From the NCBI RefSeq assembly GCF_042667405.1, contig NZ_JBHVAL010000010.1:1-64000 (forward strand): 64,000 nt of DNA. Direction: 5' to 3'. The notes under the pieces were generated by a model. It did no database searches, was not told the origin of the DNA, and saw nothing but the letters and a program-made list of their open reading frames with translations. Position numbers and translations under genes: made by a program. Of this stretch, positions 51,198 through 59,305 are shown piece by piece (within the stretch, counting starts at the first letter, position 1; every line of letters starts with the position of its first letter). The stretch is from Arthrobacter sp042667405 (GTDB lineage Bacteria; Actinomycetota; Actinomycetes; Actinomycetales; Micrococcaceae).

Positions 51198-52391
51198 TCA
51201 CGGAGTGCCGGTTGCGGGGCCGGAACCAACAAGCTGTTCCCGAAGGCGAACGGGAATGCCGTAGGTGGCGAATTGATCGTCCATGGCCTCCTGCACGGTC
51301 GCGTATCTCCCGTCCCGGACGTCAAAAGCGAGGAATTCCCAGTTGCGGACGGTGGACCACGACTGTGCAAAGTCGGTCAAGAAGCGGCCATCATTCTGGA
51401 GTCGGGCCAGGCTGTAGTTGACGTTGCCGCCGTCCAGCCCGGCGGCTTTGACGCCTTCGTCCGAGATGGCGTATGCAAGCCAGCCTTCGGCGCAACCGAG
51501 GACCGTGTAGTGCTGCTGCTGCTCGGCGGGGATGGGCTTGATCGCCCGAACCGTGTCGTGGCGTTGGATATCAATGTTCGCCGGGGTGCATTCGCCCGCG
51601 GCGGGGCCGGGTGCAGGGGCGGCTGGTCCTACGCCGACGAGCTGTTCCCGAAGGCGGACGGGAATGCCGTAGGTGGCGAATTGATCGTCCATGGCCTCCT
51701 GCACGGTCGCGTATCTCCCGTCCCGGACGTAAAAGGCCAGGAACTCCCAGTTGCGGACGGTGGACCACAACTGTGCAAAGTCGGTCAAGAAGCGGCCGTC
51801 ATTTTGGAGTCGGGCCAGGCTGTAGTTGACGTTGCCGCCGTCCAGCCCCGCAGCTTTGACGCCTTCGTCCGAGATGGCGTATGCAAGCCAGCCTTCGGCG
51901 CAACCGAGGACCGTGTAGTACTGCTGCTGCTCGGCGGGGATGGGCTTGATCGCCCGTACCGTGTCGTGGCGTTGGATATCGATGTTCGCCGGGGTGCATT
52001 CGCCCGCAGCGGGGGCGCCGGGTGCAGGGTCGCCTGATGGGGCGACCGGCGGAGTGGTCTCCTGCTGGGCAGCGACCGGAGGCGCAACAACAGCAGGAGC
52101 GGGTACCACCTCCACCAGGACCGGGGCGCTCTCCCCCTCAGCGACAGCCGGCACCGCGGCAGCCGGCACCGCGACAGCCGGCGCCGCGGTACTGGGCTCA
52201 GGCGAAGGCAGTATCTGGTCAACAAGAGCCGCAGGCGACTCGGTGATGGCGCCCAACGCCGCCTCTGATACTGCCTCTGTGGTTGAAGTACTGGCCTGCG
52301 GTGTTGCCTGTATGCAGGCTATGAGCGTCACTACCAGCGCAAGCGATGCAAAAGTGGCGGACTTGGCATGGCGCATTCGGTGGTACTTCAT
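51198..52391 (-). CDS. Lipoprotein with two tandem copies of a novel domain
   Basis: A 397-residue secreted protein, family unrecognised. Signal peptide with lipobox LIAC (Cys26), a Pro/Ala/Val-rich linker (about 60-130), then two copies of a 123-residue domain (131-253 and 267-389) differing at only three positions, joined by a short Pro/Ala/Gly linker. Each copy has Cys in ECTPANID and in VLGCAEGWLAY, which may form a disulfide. The same domain ends the transmembrane protein at 49404-50270. ATG 52391 follows AAGGACC. The near-identity of the copies at DNA level implies recent duplication. It may be a surface ligand or a decoy for the sigma-linked sensor (inference). Confidence 0.8.
   Translation of the reverse strand: MKYHRMRHAKSATFASLALVVTLIACIQATPQASTSTTEAVSEAALGAITESPAALVDQILPSPEPSTAAPAVAVPAAAVPAVAEGESAPVLVEVVPAPAVVAPPVAAQQETTPPVAPSGDPAPGAPAAGECTPANIDIQRHDTVRAIKPIPAEQQQYYTVLGCAEGWLAYAISDEGVKAAGLDGGNVNYSLARLQNDGRFLTDFAQLWSTVRNWEFLAFYVRDGRYATVQEAMDDQFATYGIPVRLREQLVGVGPAAPAPGPAAGECTPANIDIQRHDTVRAIKPIPAEQQQHYTVLGCAEGWLAYAISDEGVKAAGLDGGNVNYSLARLQNDGRFLTDFAQSWSTVRNWEFLAFDVRDGRYATVQEAMDDQFATYGIPVRLREQLVGSGPATGTP
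51225..52001 (-). repeat. Near-identical tandem duplication of 369 bp inside the lipoprotein gene
   Basis: Units 51633-52001 and 51225-51593 are direct repeats offset by 408 bases; their translations agree at 120 of 123 residues and the DNA appears nearly identical. Such a repeat can expand or contract by recombination, so copy number may vary between strains. Confidence 0.85.
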
Positions 52392-52470
52392 TGGTCTGGG
52401 TCCTTCCCCCGTGGAGCAACTGAGCAGAATGGCCTGCTCGTACATGTTGTTTCCGGGGCCGGACGAATAA

Positions 52471-52493
52471 TTACACCGAAAGCAAAAACTTTC
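52471..52493 (-). promoter_or_regulatory. Candidate sigma-regulon promoter element, lipoprotein gene
   Basis: On the minus strand GAAAGTTTTT (52493-52484) and GTGTAA (52476-52471) are 7 bases apart and followed by TTATTCGTCC; the element ends 80 bases before ATG 52391. The matching element upstream of the sigma gene at 50852-50875 suggests joint control. It overlaps the end of the oxidoreductase gene by one base. Confidence 0.5.
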
Positions 52494-54067
52494 TACTCCA
52501 CCGTCACCATCACCGACGGCCAGCCCGAGGCACCATCCGGCACGGGATCGGCACGCTTCTCCGTCTGGACTTCGCCGGTCCCGTCGGTGGCCCGGGCCTT
52601 GACGTAGTGGATGCCGGGCGTGGCATCCCATTCAAAGGACCACTGACGCCATGTGATGGTCGATGCTTCGTCGGAGAGCGTTGCTTCCATCCATTCGCCG
52701 TCGTCAATCTGGACTTCCACCTTGGTGATGCCGCGCGTTTGCGCCCAGGCGGTGCCGCCCACGGCGACCTTCCCCGGGGGGAACTTCGCGAAGGACTTCG
52801 GCACATCCACACGCGCCATGGTCTTGATGGGGCCGCGTTCGGACCAGCCGCGTTCAGTCCAGTAGGCCTTGGCGTCCGCGAACCGGGTGACTTCCAGCTC
52901 CACCACCCACTTGGTAGCTGAGACGAACCCATAAAGCCCCGGGACCACCATCCGCACCGGGTAGCCGTGCTCCACCGGGAGCGGCTCGCCGTTCATGCCG
53001 ATGGCCAGCATGGCGTCGCGGTCATCCTGCAACACTTCCAAGGGAGTGGAGGCGCTGAAGCCATCGATGGATTTGGAGAGCACCATGTCCGCACCCTCCT
53101 TCGGCTTGGCCTTGGCCAGGACTTCGCGTATAGGCAGGCCCAGCCACTTGGCGTTTCCTGCCAATTTTCCGCCCACCGGGTTGGACACGCAGGTGAGTGT
53201 GACGTGGGATTCGATCAGCTCGGCGTCGAGAAGGTCCTGGAAGTTCATGGTGACCTCCTGCTCAACCATGCCGTGCACGCGCAGTTCCCAGTCATTGAGG
53301 TTGATTTCCGGAACGCTAAGGGCAGTATCAATCCGGTAGAACTCGCTGTTCGGCGTCAGCCAGGGGAAAACTCCCGCAACCGGGGACTGAACGCCCGCGG
53401 GCACAGGCGGCGCGGCCTTCATTGGCGCCGGCAGCCGGAGCGCGTCCCGGGCCTGGGCAATGTTGCTGCGCGCTGCGCTCAGCAGTCGCCCACCGGTTGC
53501 CGCGATTCCGGCGGCCACTGCGGTGATCCCGGCGGCAGCGAAAAAACGACGGCGGCTGGTACCGATGCTTCCGGCGTCGGCCGCTTGATCGGCGGGCGCC
53601 TCAGGCCATGGCTTCAGCCCCCACAACGGCACCATCAGTCGGCGCAGGACCAGGAGACCGGCAAGGGTTCCCAGGATGGACGGGATGGCATTGAGTGGTC
53701 CGACGCCAGCGCGGGTCAGGACACAAGCCACAATCACCGCGCCCATGAACAAAACACCCAGCACGCCCAGGGCCCATTTGCGGTAGGCCACAATGCCCAG
53801 CACGCAGGCAAGCACGGCGATCGTCACGCCCATACCGACAAACAGGGCGGCTTTGTCGTTGGTGCCAAAGGTGGCAATCGCAAAGTCCTTCAGCCACGGC
53901 GGGGTGAAGTCGATGAACGTCGACCCCAGCGCAAACAAGGGGGTTGCCCTGGCAGTGAAGAACGCACCGATCAGCTCCGCGACAGCCAGTACGACGCCGG
54001 CGGACACCACACCTGCCAGCGCTGCCATGGTGCGGGTACCTCTGGTCCGGGATCCAAGCTTTTCCAT
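52493..54067 (-). CDS. Membrane-anchored molybdopterin-dependent oxidoreductase (sulfite oxidase-like)
   Basis: A 524-residue protein. Four hydrophobic helices (about 14-36, 73-95, 99-118, 127-147) come first; then TSRRRFFAAAG (170-180) starts a fifth helix that looks like an internal twin-arginine signal; the rest is an extracytoplasmic sulfite-oxidase-type molybdopterin domain with Cys293 in LTCVSNPVGG as likely Mo ligand, LPVEHGYPVRMVVPGLYGFVS, and a C-terminal Mo-co dimerisation domain. Substrate unknown (sulfite, methionine sulfoxide or another small oxide). ATG 54067 is chosen as it begins close to helix one; 18 more in-frame residues upstream are unlikely. Confidence 0.9.
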   Translation of the reverse strand: MEKLGSRTRGTRTMAALAGVVSAGVVLAVAELIGAFFTARATPLFALGSTFIDFTPPWLKDFAIATFGTNDKAALFVGMGVTIAVLACVLGIVAYRKWALGVLGVLFMGAVIVACVLTRAGVGPLNAIPSILGTLAGLLVLRRLMVPLWGLKPWPEAPADQAADAGSIGTSRRRFFAAAGITAVAAGIAATGGRLLSAARSNIAQARDALRLPAPMKAAPPVPAGVQSPVAGVFPWLTPNSEFYRIDTALSVPEINLNDWELRVHGMVEQEVTMNFQDLLDAELIESHVTLTCVSNPVGGKLAGNAKWLGLPIREVLAKAKPKEGADMVLSKSIDGFSASTPLEVLQDDRDAMLAIGMNGEPLPVEHGYPVRMVVPGLYGFVSATKWVVELEVTRFADAKAYWTERGWSERGPIKTMARVDVPKSFAKFPPGKVAVGGTAWAQTRGITKVEVQIDDGEWMEATLSDEASTITWRQWSFEWDATPGIHYVKARATDGTGEVQTEKRADPVPDGASGWPSVMVTVE

Positions 54068-54131
54068 GTCACTGATTCGTAGCCGCGGCGGACAGGGATG
54101 GGTCCAGCCAGCAACGCCCAACTAACCGAGA

Positions 54132-54185
54132 CTTGAACATCTGTTCATAATTTTCCTTGAACAGATGTTCAAGATGAACTAACCT
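54132..54185 (+). promoter_or_regulatory. Promoter and twin TTGAACA operators of the choline operon
   Basis: Two palindromes, CTTGAACATCTGTTCATA (54132-54149) and CTTGAACAGATGTTCAAG (54156-54173), have centres 24 bases apart. TTGAAC (54157-54162) of the second can be the -35 and TAACCT (54180-54185) the -10, spacing 17. Transcription would start at or next to ATG 54193, so the mRNA would be leaderless. Repressor binding would cover the -35. The same block is repeated at 57364-57417. Confidence 0.75.
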
Positions 54186-54192
54186 GCTTCGT

Positions 54193-55704
54193 ATGACCCA
54201 AGCCACATTTTCCGACTCCGCCGCTACGCTTTTCATCAATGGCTCCTGGGAGCCGTCCGCGTCCGGCAAAGTCCGCCACATCCACAACCCCGCCGACGGC
54301 GAGGTGGTCGCTACCGTGTCCGAGGCCGGCCCCGACGACGCAGAACGTGCCATCGCCGCAGCCCGCGCGGCCTTCGATTCCGGCGTATGGTCCTCCGTGC
54401 CGGCACCTGAGCGCGGCGCATTCCTGCTCAAGGTTGCCGCCGGGCTGCGTGAACGCCGCGAGAAGTTCGCCCGTGCAGAATCCCTCGACACCGGCAAGCG
54501 CATCGTCGAAAGCCGGATCGACATCGACGACATCGCCGCCTGCTTCGAATACTTCGGCAGGCTCGCAGGCCAGCAACCGGGCCGCGTCGTCGACGCCGGA
54601 AACCCCGACGTCGTCAGCCGCATCGTTTACGAACCCGTAGGCGTTTGTGGGCTCATTACGCCATGGAACTACCCCTTGCTGCAGGCAGCCTGGAAGATCG
54701 CCCCAGCACTGGCCGCAGGTTGCTCCTTCGTCCTCAAGCCGGCGGAACTCACACCCTCGACTGCCATCCTCGCCATGCAGCTGCTGAAGGATCTGGGCCT
54801 CCCCGACGGCGTCGCGAACCTTCTGACCGGACCCGGCCGGAAGGTGGGCGCACCGCTCACGGAACATCCCGACGTCGACCTCGTCTCCTTCACGGGTGGC
54901 CTGGAAACCGGCAAGAGCATCGCCGCTGCGGCCGCCGCCACGGTCAAGAAGGTGGCGCTCGAACTGGGCGGCAAGAACCCCAACGTCATCTTCGCGGACG
55001 CTGACTTCGATGCCGCCGTCGACAACGCCCTCAACGGCGCCTTCCTCCACTCCGGCCAGGTCTGCTCAGCTGGCGCCCGCCTCGTGGTGGAGGAGTCCAT
55101 CGCCGAGCGCTTCGTTGACGAGCTGGTCCGCCGCGCCGAAGCCATCCGCCTGGGCGGCCCCTTCGACGAGGACGCCGAGACCGGCCCGCTCATCTCCGCC
55201 GAGCACCGCGCAAAGGTCCACGAGTACGTCCAGCGCGGCATCGCCGAAGGCGCGCGGCTGCGGACCGGCGGTTCGGCACCTGAAGGCGAAAAGTACGACG
55301 CCGGCTTCTACTACCAGCCGACCATCCTGGATCGTGTCAGCCGGGGAATGTCCGTAGTCACCGACGAGGCGTTTGGCCCGGTGGTGACTGTGGAAACGTT
55401 CAGCACGGAGGACGAAGCCGTGGCCATTGCCAACGACACCATCTACGGCCTGGCCGGAGCCGTCTGGACCCAGGACGCAGGCAAAGCACAGCGCGTGGCA
55501 GGCCGGCTCCGCCACGGCACCATCTGGATCAACGACTACCACCCCTACCTCCCGCAGGCAGAGTGGGGCGGATTCGGCGCATCGGGAGTGGGCCGGGAAC
55601 TCGGCCCCACCGGACTGGCTGAGTACCAGGAAGCCAAGCACATCTGCCAGAACACCAAGCCCCAGGTGACCGGCTGGTTCGCTGACCACGGCAAGGAGAA
55701 CTAG
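54193..55704 (+). CDS. betB: Betaine-aldehyde dehydrogenase
   Basis: A 503-residue aldehyde dehydrogenase, BetB-like. Motifs: FINGSWEPSASGK, LITPWNYPLLQAAWKIAPALAAG, FTGGLETGKSI, catalytic Glu in LELGGKNPNVIF, catalytic Cys in HSGQVCSAGARL, and INDYHPYLPQAEWGGFGASGVGRELG, which is typical of glycine-betaine aldehyde dehydrogenases. It would oxidise betaine aldehyde to glycine betaine for osmoprotection or catabolism. Followed directly by the GMC oxidase gene. Leaderless start at 54193 is inferred from promoter position. Confidence 0.9.
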   Translation: MTQATFSDSAATLFINGSWEPSASGKVRHIHNPADGEVVATVSEAGPDDAERAIAAARAAFDSGVWSSVPAPERGAFLLKVAAGLRERREKFARAESLDTGKRIVESRIDIDDIAACFEYFGRLAGQQPGRVVDAGNPDVVSRIVYEPVGVCGLITPWNYPLLQAAWKIAPALAAGCSFVLKPAELTPSTAILAMQLLKDLGLPDGVANLLTGPGRKVGAPLTEHPDVDLVSFTGGLETGKSIAAAAAATVKKVALELGGKNPNVIFADADFDAAVDNALNGAFLHSGQVCSAGARLVVEESIAERFVDELVRRAEAIRLGGPFDEDAETGPLISAEHRAKVHEYVQRGIAEGARLRTGGSAPEGEKYDAGFYYQPTILDRVSRGMSVVTDEAFGPVVTVETFSTEDEAVAIANDTIYGLAGAVWTQDAGKAQRVAGRLRHGTIWINDYHPYLPQAEWGGFGASGVGRELGPTGLAEYQEAKHICQNTKPQVTGWFADHGKEN

Positions 55705-57345
55705 ATGCACTTCGACAACATTGAGGACCTCGGCGAGCGCGCCTTCGACTACGTCGTCATAGGCGGCGGGTCCGCGGGTGCAGCTGTAGCCGCACGGTTG
55801 AGCGAGGATCCGGATGTCACGGTCGCGCTTGTTGAAGCAGGCCCGGACGACCGCAACTTGCCCGAGATCCTGCAGTTGGACCGCTGGATGGAACTGCTGG
55901 AATCCGGCTACGACTGGGACTACCCGATCGAACCGCAGGAAAACGGCAACTCCTTCATGCGTCACGCCCGCGCCAAGGTCATGGGCGGCTGCTCCAGCCA
56001 CAACTCCTGCATTGCTTTCTGGGCGCCCCGCGAGGACCTGGACGAGTGGGAATCGAAGTACGGCGCGGCAGGATGGAACGCCGACGCCGCCTGGCCGCTG
56101 TACAAGCGCCTTGAGACCAACGAGGACGCCGGACCGGACGCTCCGCACCACGGAGACTCAGGTCCCGTACACCTCATGAACGTGCCGCCGGCCGACCCCG
56201 CTGGCGTCGCCCTGCTGGACGCCTGCGAACAGTCGGGCATTCCCCGGGCGAAGTTCAACACCGGCACCACCGTGGTCAATGGCGCGAACTTCTTCCAGAT
56301 CAACCGCCGCGCCGACGGAACCCGTTCCTCCAGCTCGGTGTCCTACATCCACCCCATCGTCGATCGCCCCAACTTCACCCTCCTGACCGGCCTGAGGGCC
56401 CGCCAACTGGTGTTCGACGCCGACAAGCGTTGCACCGGCGTCGACGTCGTCGATTCGGCCTTCGGCCGCACCCACCGCTTGTCCGTCCGCCACGAGGTCA
56501 TCCTCTCCACGGGCGCCATCGATTCGCCAAAGCTGCTCATGCTTTCGGGCATCGGTCCGGCAGCGCACCTCGCGGAGCATGGCATCGAGGCACTGGTGGA
56601 CTCCCCCGGCGTGGGTGAGAACCTGCAGGACCACCCCGAGGGCGTGGTCCAGTTCGAGGCCAAGCAGCCCATGGTCCAGTCCTCCACCCAGTGGTGGGAA
56701 ATTGGCATCTTCACCCCTACCGAGGACGGCCTGGACCGCCCGGACCTGATGATGCACTACGGCTCGGTCCCTTTCGACATGAACACGCTCCGGCACGGCT
56801 ACCCCACCACCGAGAACGGTTTCAGCCTCACCCCGAATGTCACGCACGCACGCTCCCGCGGCACCGTACGCCTGCGCAGCCGGGACTTCCGCGACAAGCC
56901 CATGGTGGACCCGCGTTACTTCACGGATCCGGAGGGCCACGACATGCGCGTCATGGTTGCCGGCATCCGCAAGGCCCGCGAGATCGCCGCCCAACCTGCA
57001 CTGGCGGAGTGGACGGGCCGGGAGCTCTCCCCCGGCGTCGAGGCCCAGACGGACGAAGAACTGCGGGAGTACATTCGCAAGACCCACAACACGGTCTACC
57101 ACCCGGTGGGAACAGTCCGGATGGGATCGCACGACGACGAGATGTCGCCTTTGGATCCGGAGTTGCGGGTCAAGGGAGTCACCGGCCTGAGGGTCGCCGA
57201 TGCGTCCGTCATGCCGGAGCATGTCACGGTTAACCCGAACATCACCGTCATGATGATTGGTGAGCGTTGCGCTGACCTCATCCGCGCCGGCCGCTCGGCA
57301 GAAAGCACGACGGCGGATGCGGACTTCAGCTTGTCGCTTGCCTGA
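55705..57345 (+). CDS. betA: GMC oxidoreductase, choline dehydrogenase-like
   Basis: A 546-residue FAD-dependent oxidoreductase. FAD motif DYVVIGGGSAGAAVAARLSE (15-34), GMC signature region KVMGGCSSHNSCIAFWAP, the second signature GAIDSPKLLMLSGIG, and catalytic His/Asn region YHPVGTVRMG plus VNPNITVMMIGER. Next to betB, choline is the likely substrate, giving betaine aldehyde. The ATG follows the betB stop after a single codon overlap-free junction with GGAG inside the betB end. Alternative alcohols are possible; the N-terminal extension of 14 residues is modest. Confidence 0.88.
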   Translation: MHFDNIEDLGERAFDYVVIGGGSAGAAVAARLSEDPDVTVALVEAGPDDRNLPEILQLDRWMELLESGYDWDYPIEPQENGNSFMRHARAKVMGGCSSHNSCIAFWAPREDLDEWESKYGAAGWNADAAWPLYKRLETNEDAGPDAPHHGDSGPVHLMNVPPADPAGVALLDACEQSGIPRAKFNTGTTVVNGANFFQINRRADGTRSSSSVSYIHPIVDRPNFTLLTGLRARQLVFDADKRCTGVDVVDSAFGRTHRLSVRHEVILSTGAIDSPKLLMLSGIGPAAHLAEHGIEALVDSPGVGENLQDHPEGVVQFEAKQPMVQSSTQWWEIGIFTPTEDGLDRPDLMMHYGSVPFDMNTLRHGYPTTENGFSLTPNVTHARSRGTVRLRSRDFRDKPMVDPRYFTDPEGHDMRVMVAGIRKAREIAAQPALAEWTGRELSPGVEAQTDEELREYIRKTHNTVYHPVGTVRMGSHDDEMSPLDPELRVKGVTGLRVADASVMPEHVTVNPNITVMMIGERCADLIRAGRSAESTTADADFSLSLA

Positions 57346-57363
57346 GCCGTAACACCGCAAACT

Positions 57364-57417
57364 TTTGAACATTTGTTCATGCGATCTCTTGAACGCCTGT
57401 TCAAACTGAACTAACCT
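57364..57417 (+). promoter_or_regulatory. Duplicated choline-type promoter and operators
   Basis: TTGAACATTTGTTCA (57365-57379) and TTGAACGCCTGTTCAA (57389-57404) repeat the operator pair of 54132-54173 with the same 24-base centre spacing. TTGAAC (57389-57394), 17 bases, TAACCT (57412-57417) repeats the promoter, and GAACTAACCTGCTT is identical. It probably drives the permease gene under the same repressor. Confidence 0.75.
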
Positions 57418-57424
57418 GCTTTCT

Positions 57425-57451
57425 ATGACCCACGCCACACCTACAGGGTGA
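57425..57451 (+). CDS. Eight-codon leader frame, duplicated betB start
   Basis: ATGACCCACGCCACA repeats the first five codons of betB (ATGACCCAAGCCACA) at the same distance from the duplicated promoter, then reads Thr-Pro-Thr-Gly-class codons to a TGA: M-T-H-A-T-P-T-G-stop. It is either a relic of the duplication or a leaderless leader peptide translated before the permease gene. Translation is not demonstrated. Confidence 0.4.
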   Translation: MTHATPTG

Positions 57452-57610
57452 TGGCCTGGCGGACCTGGCCCGGGCGCCGACTACATCGAGCGCCTGGCCA
57501 GCCACGCAACATCAACGGGGAAACAGCCGGAGGCACGCAGTGGTGCCCGGCCTTTTGATTCGACTGCGTCCAATGGCGGCCGCAAGTCATCACCATTCGT
57601 GCATGTCTGA
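57452..57610 (+). other. Spacer before the permease gene, possible gene relic
   Basis: This stretch between the mini-frame and the permease ribosome site holds a 52-codon open frame continuing in the same phase after the TGA, with a protein-like segment GADYIERLASHA, but without start or recognisable family. I see no RNA structure that I can support. It may be the remains of a coding region lost after the promoter duplication. Confidence 0.3.
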
Positions 57611-57623
57611 GTTAGGAGTTCGA

Positions 57624-59249
57624 ATGTTAGAACCCAGCAAATCAGGACCCAGCAAGAGCGATACAAGCGGCATGGACGAGTTTGGGTATGCCCAGACCCT
57701 CGACCGCAGCATCGGTAAGTTTGCCAGCTTCGCGGCCGGCGTCAGCTACATCTCCATCCTCACCGGCGTCTTTCAACTGTTTTACTTCGGATTCTCCACG
57801 ACCGGCGCTGCGTATGCGTGGTCCTGGCCCATCGTCTTTGTCGGCCAGCTGATGGTCGCGCTGTGCTTTGCGGAGTTGGCCGGACGCTACCCGGTGGCCG
57901 GTTCGGTCTACAACTGGGCCAAGAGGCTCTCCACCGGAACGTGGGCCTGGCTGGCGGGATGGTTGTTGCTGCTGTCCTCCATCATGGCCTTGGGCTCCGT
58001 GGCCCTGGCCCTCCAGATCACCTTGCCGCAAATTTGGAGCGGCTTCCAGATGGTGGGCGATGGAACCGGCCCGTACGACTTCGCCGTCAACGGCGTTCTC
58101 CTGGCCAGCATCATGATCGCCATTTCCACCCTCATCAACGCATTCGGCGTAAAACTCATGACCATGATCAACAGCGTGGGCGTGTTCGTGGAACTGGTTG
58201 CGGCCGTCCTGCTCATCGTGGCACTGATCTGGCACGCAGTACGCGGACCGGAGGTCCTCCTGGATACCGCTGGCTTCGGCGAAGGACACCCTCTGGGCTT
58301 CTTCGGCGTCTTCCTTATCGCCGCCATGGCGTCCGGCTACGTCATGTACGGATTCGACACCGCGAGCTCGCTGGGCGAAGAAACCAAAGACCCCAAACGG
58401 ACAGCCCCCAAGGCGATCCTCCGCGCTGTGACGGCATCCTTTGTGCTGGGCGGGCTGCTCCTCCTTGGTGGAATCCTCGCAGCCCCGGACTTGTCCGATC
58501 CCAAGCTCGGAGCTGCCGACGGCGGCCTGCAGTACATTGTGCTCTCCGTGCTGGGCGGGCCCTTCGGCAAGGCCTTCCTGGCCTGCATCGTGGTGGCAGT
58601 AGTGGTCTGCACCCTGGCCGTCCACGCAGCAGCCATCCGGATGATGTTCGCCATGGCCAGGGACAACAACCTTCCTTTCAGCCGCCAGCTCAGCAAAGTG
58701 CACCCCACCCGGAAAACCCCCACGGTGGCCGCTATCGTCATCGGCGTAGTCGCTGTCATTCCGCTGATCGTCAACATCTCCCAGCCGGCCATCTTCACCA
58801 TCCTCTCCAGCATCAGCATCGTGCTGATCTACCTGTCCTACCTGCTGGTGACGGTACCCATGCTGCGGCGCCGGTTCCTCAAGAAGTGGCCACTGAAGGA
58901 CGACGGATCTGAACCCGGATTCAGCCTTGGCAAGTGGGGGCTGCCCATCAATATCCTGGCCGTCCTCTGGGGCGGGGCCATGACGCTGAACCTGGTGTGG
59001 CCGCGACCGGAGATCTACAACTCCGTCCCACCCTTTGAGTGGTACCTGCAGTGGGGCGGCGTGATCTTTGTTGCCGCAGTTGTGGTGGGCGGGGCGCTTC
59101 TCTACCGCCTCCGCATCAGGCACAAGACCGGAGTCCTCGCCGAACACGCCGCACCGGCGCCTGCCGCCGCCACCGCGGAACCGGCCGACCCCGCGCCGGT
59201 GGAACCGGCGGCCTCCGCTTCCACCCTGTCCGCGACCCGCATTTCCTAG
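57624..59249 (+). CDS. APC-family permease, probably for choline or related amine
   Basis: A 541-residue transporter with about 12 helices. N-terminal DEFGYAQTLDRSIGKFASFAAGVSYISILTGVFQLF, GYVMYGFDTASSLGEETKDPKRTAPKAI and AIRMMFAMARDNNLPFSR fit the APC superfamily (amino-acid/GABA permease type). The last 35 residues are Ala/Pro/Glu-rich. ATG 57624 is chosen because TAGGAG lies at 57613-57618; longer in-frame starts lack it. Its promoter is a copy of the betB promoter, so it likely imports choline or a related substrate; choline importers of other families are more usual, hence some doubt. Confidence 0.87.
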   Translation: MLEPSKSGPSKSDTSGMDEFGYAQTLDRSIGKFASFAAGVSYISILTGVFQLFYFGFSTTGAAYAWSWPIVFVGQLMVALCFAELAGRYPVAGSVYNWAKRLSTGTWAWLAGWLLLLSSIMALGSVALALQITLPQIWSGFQMVGDGTGPYDFAVNGVLLASIMIAISTLINAFGVKLMTMINSVGVFVELVAAVLLIVALIWHAVRGPEVLLDTAGFGEGHPLGFFGVFLIAAMASGYVMYGFDTASSLGEETKDPKRTAPKAILRAVTASFVLGGLLLLGGILAAPDLSDPKLGAADGGLQYIVLSVLGGPFGKAFLACIVVAVVVCTLAVHAAAIRMMFAMARDNNLPFSRQLSKVHPTRKTPTVAAIVIGVVAVIPLIVNISQPAIFTILSSISIVLIYLSYLLVTVPMLRRRFLKKWPLKDDGSEPGFSLGKWGLPINILAVLWGGAMTLNLVWPRPEIYNSVPPFEWYLQWGGVIFVAAVVVGGALLYRLRIRHKTGVLAEHAAPAPAAATAEPADPAPVEPAASASTLSATRIS

Positions 59250-59253
59250 CACC

Positions 59254-59305
59254 AAGGGCATCCCCTCGCCAATGCACTACCGGCGAGGGGATGCCCTTCC
59301 CCTTT
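59254..59305. terminator. Terminator between convergent permease and acyl-CoA dehydrogenase genes
   Basis: A perfect 17-bp stem (59254-59270 with 59282-59298), an 11-base loop and CCCCTTTT after it on the plus strand. Confidence 0.93.

Noticed and set aside
51225..52001. Regular repetition considered as a CRISPR-like or satellite array.
   Set aside because: Only two long units, both in frame and coding for a domain; no spacers or cas genes.
48760..54185. Assigning the TetR-type protein at 48779 as the choline-operon repressor.
   Set aside because: Its own upstream palindrome (TTGGC/GCCAA) does not match the TTGAACA operators; the C-terminal likeness to BetI is suggestive only.
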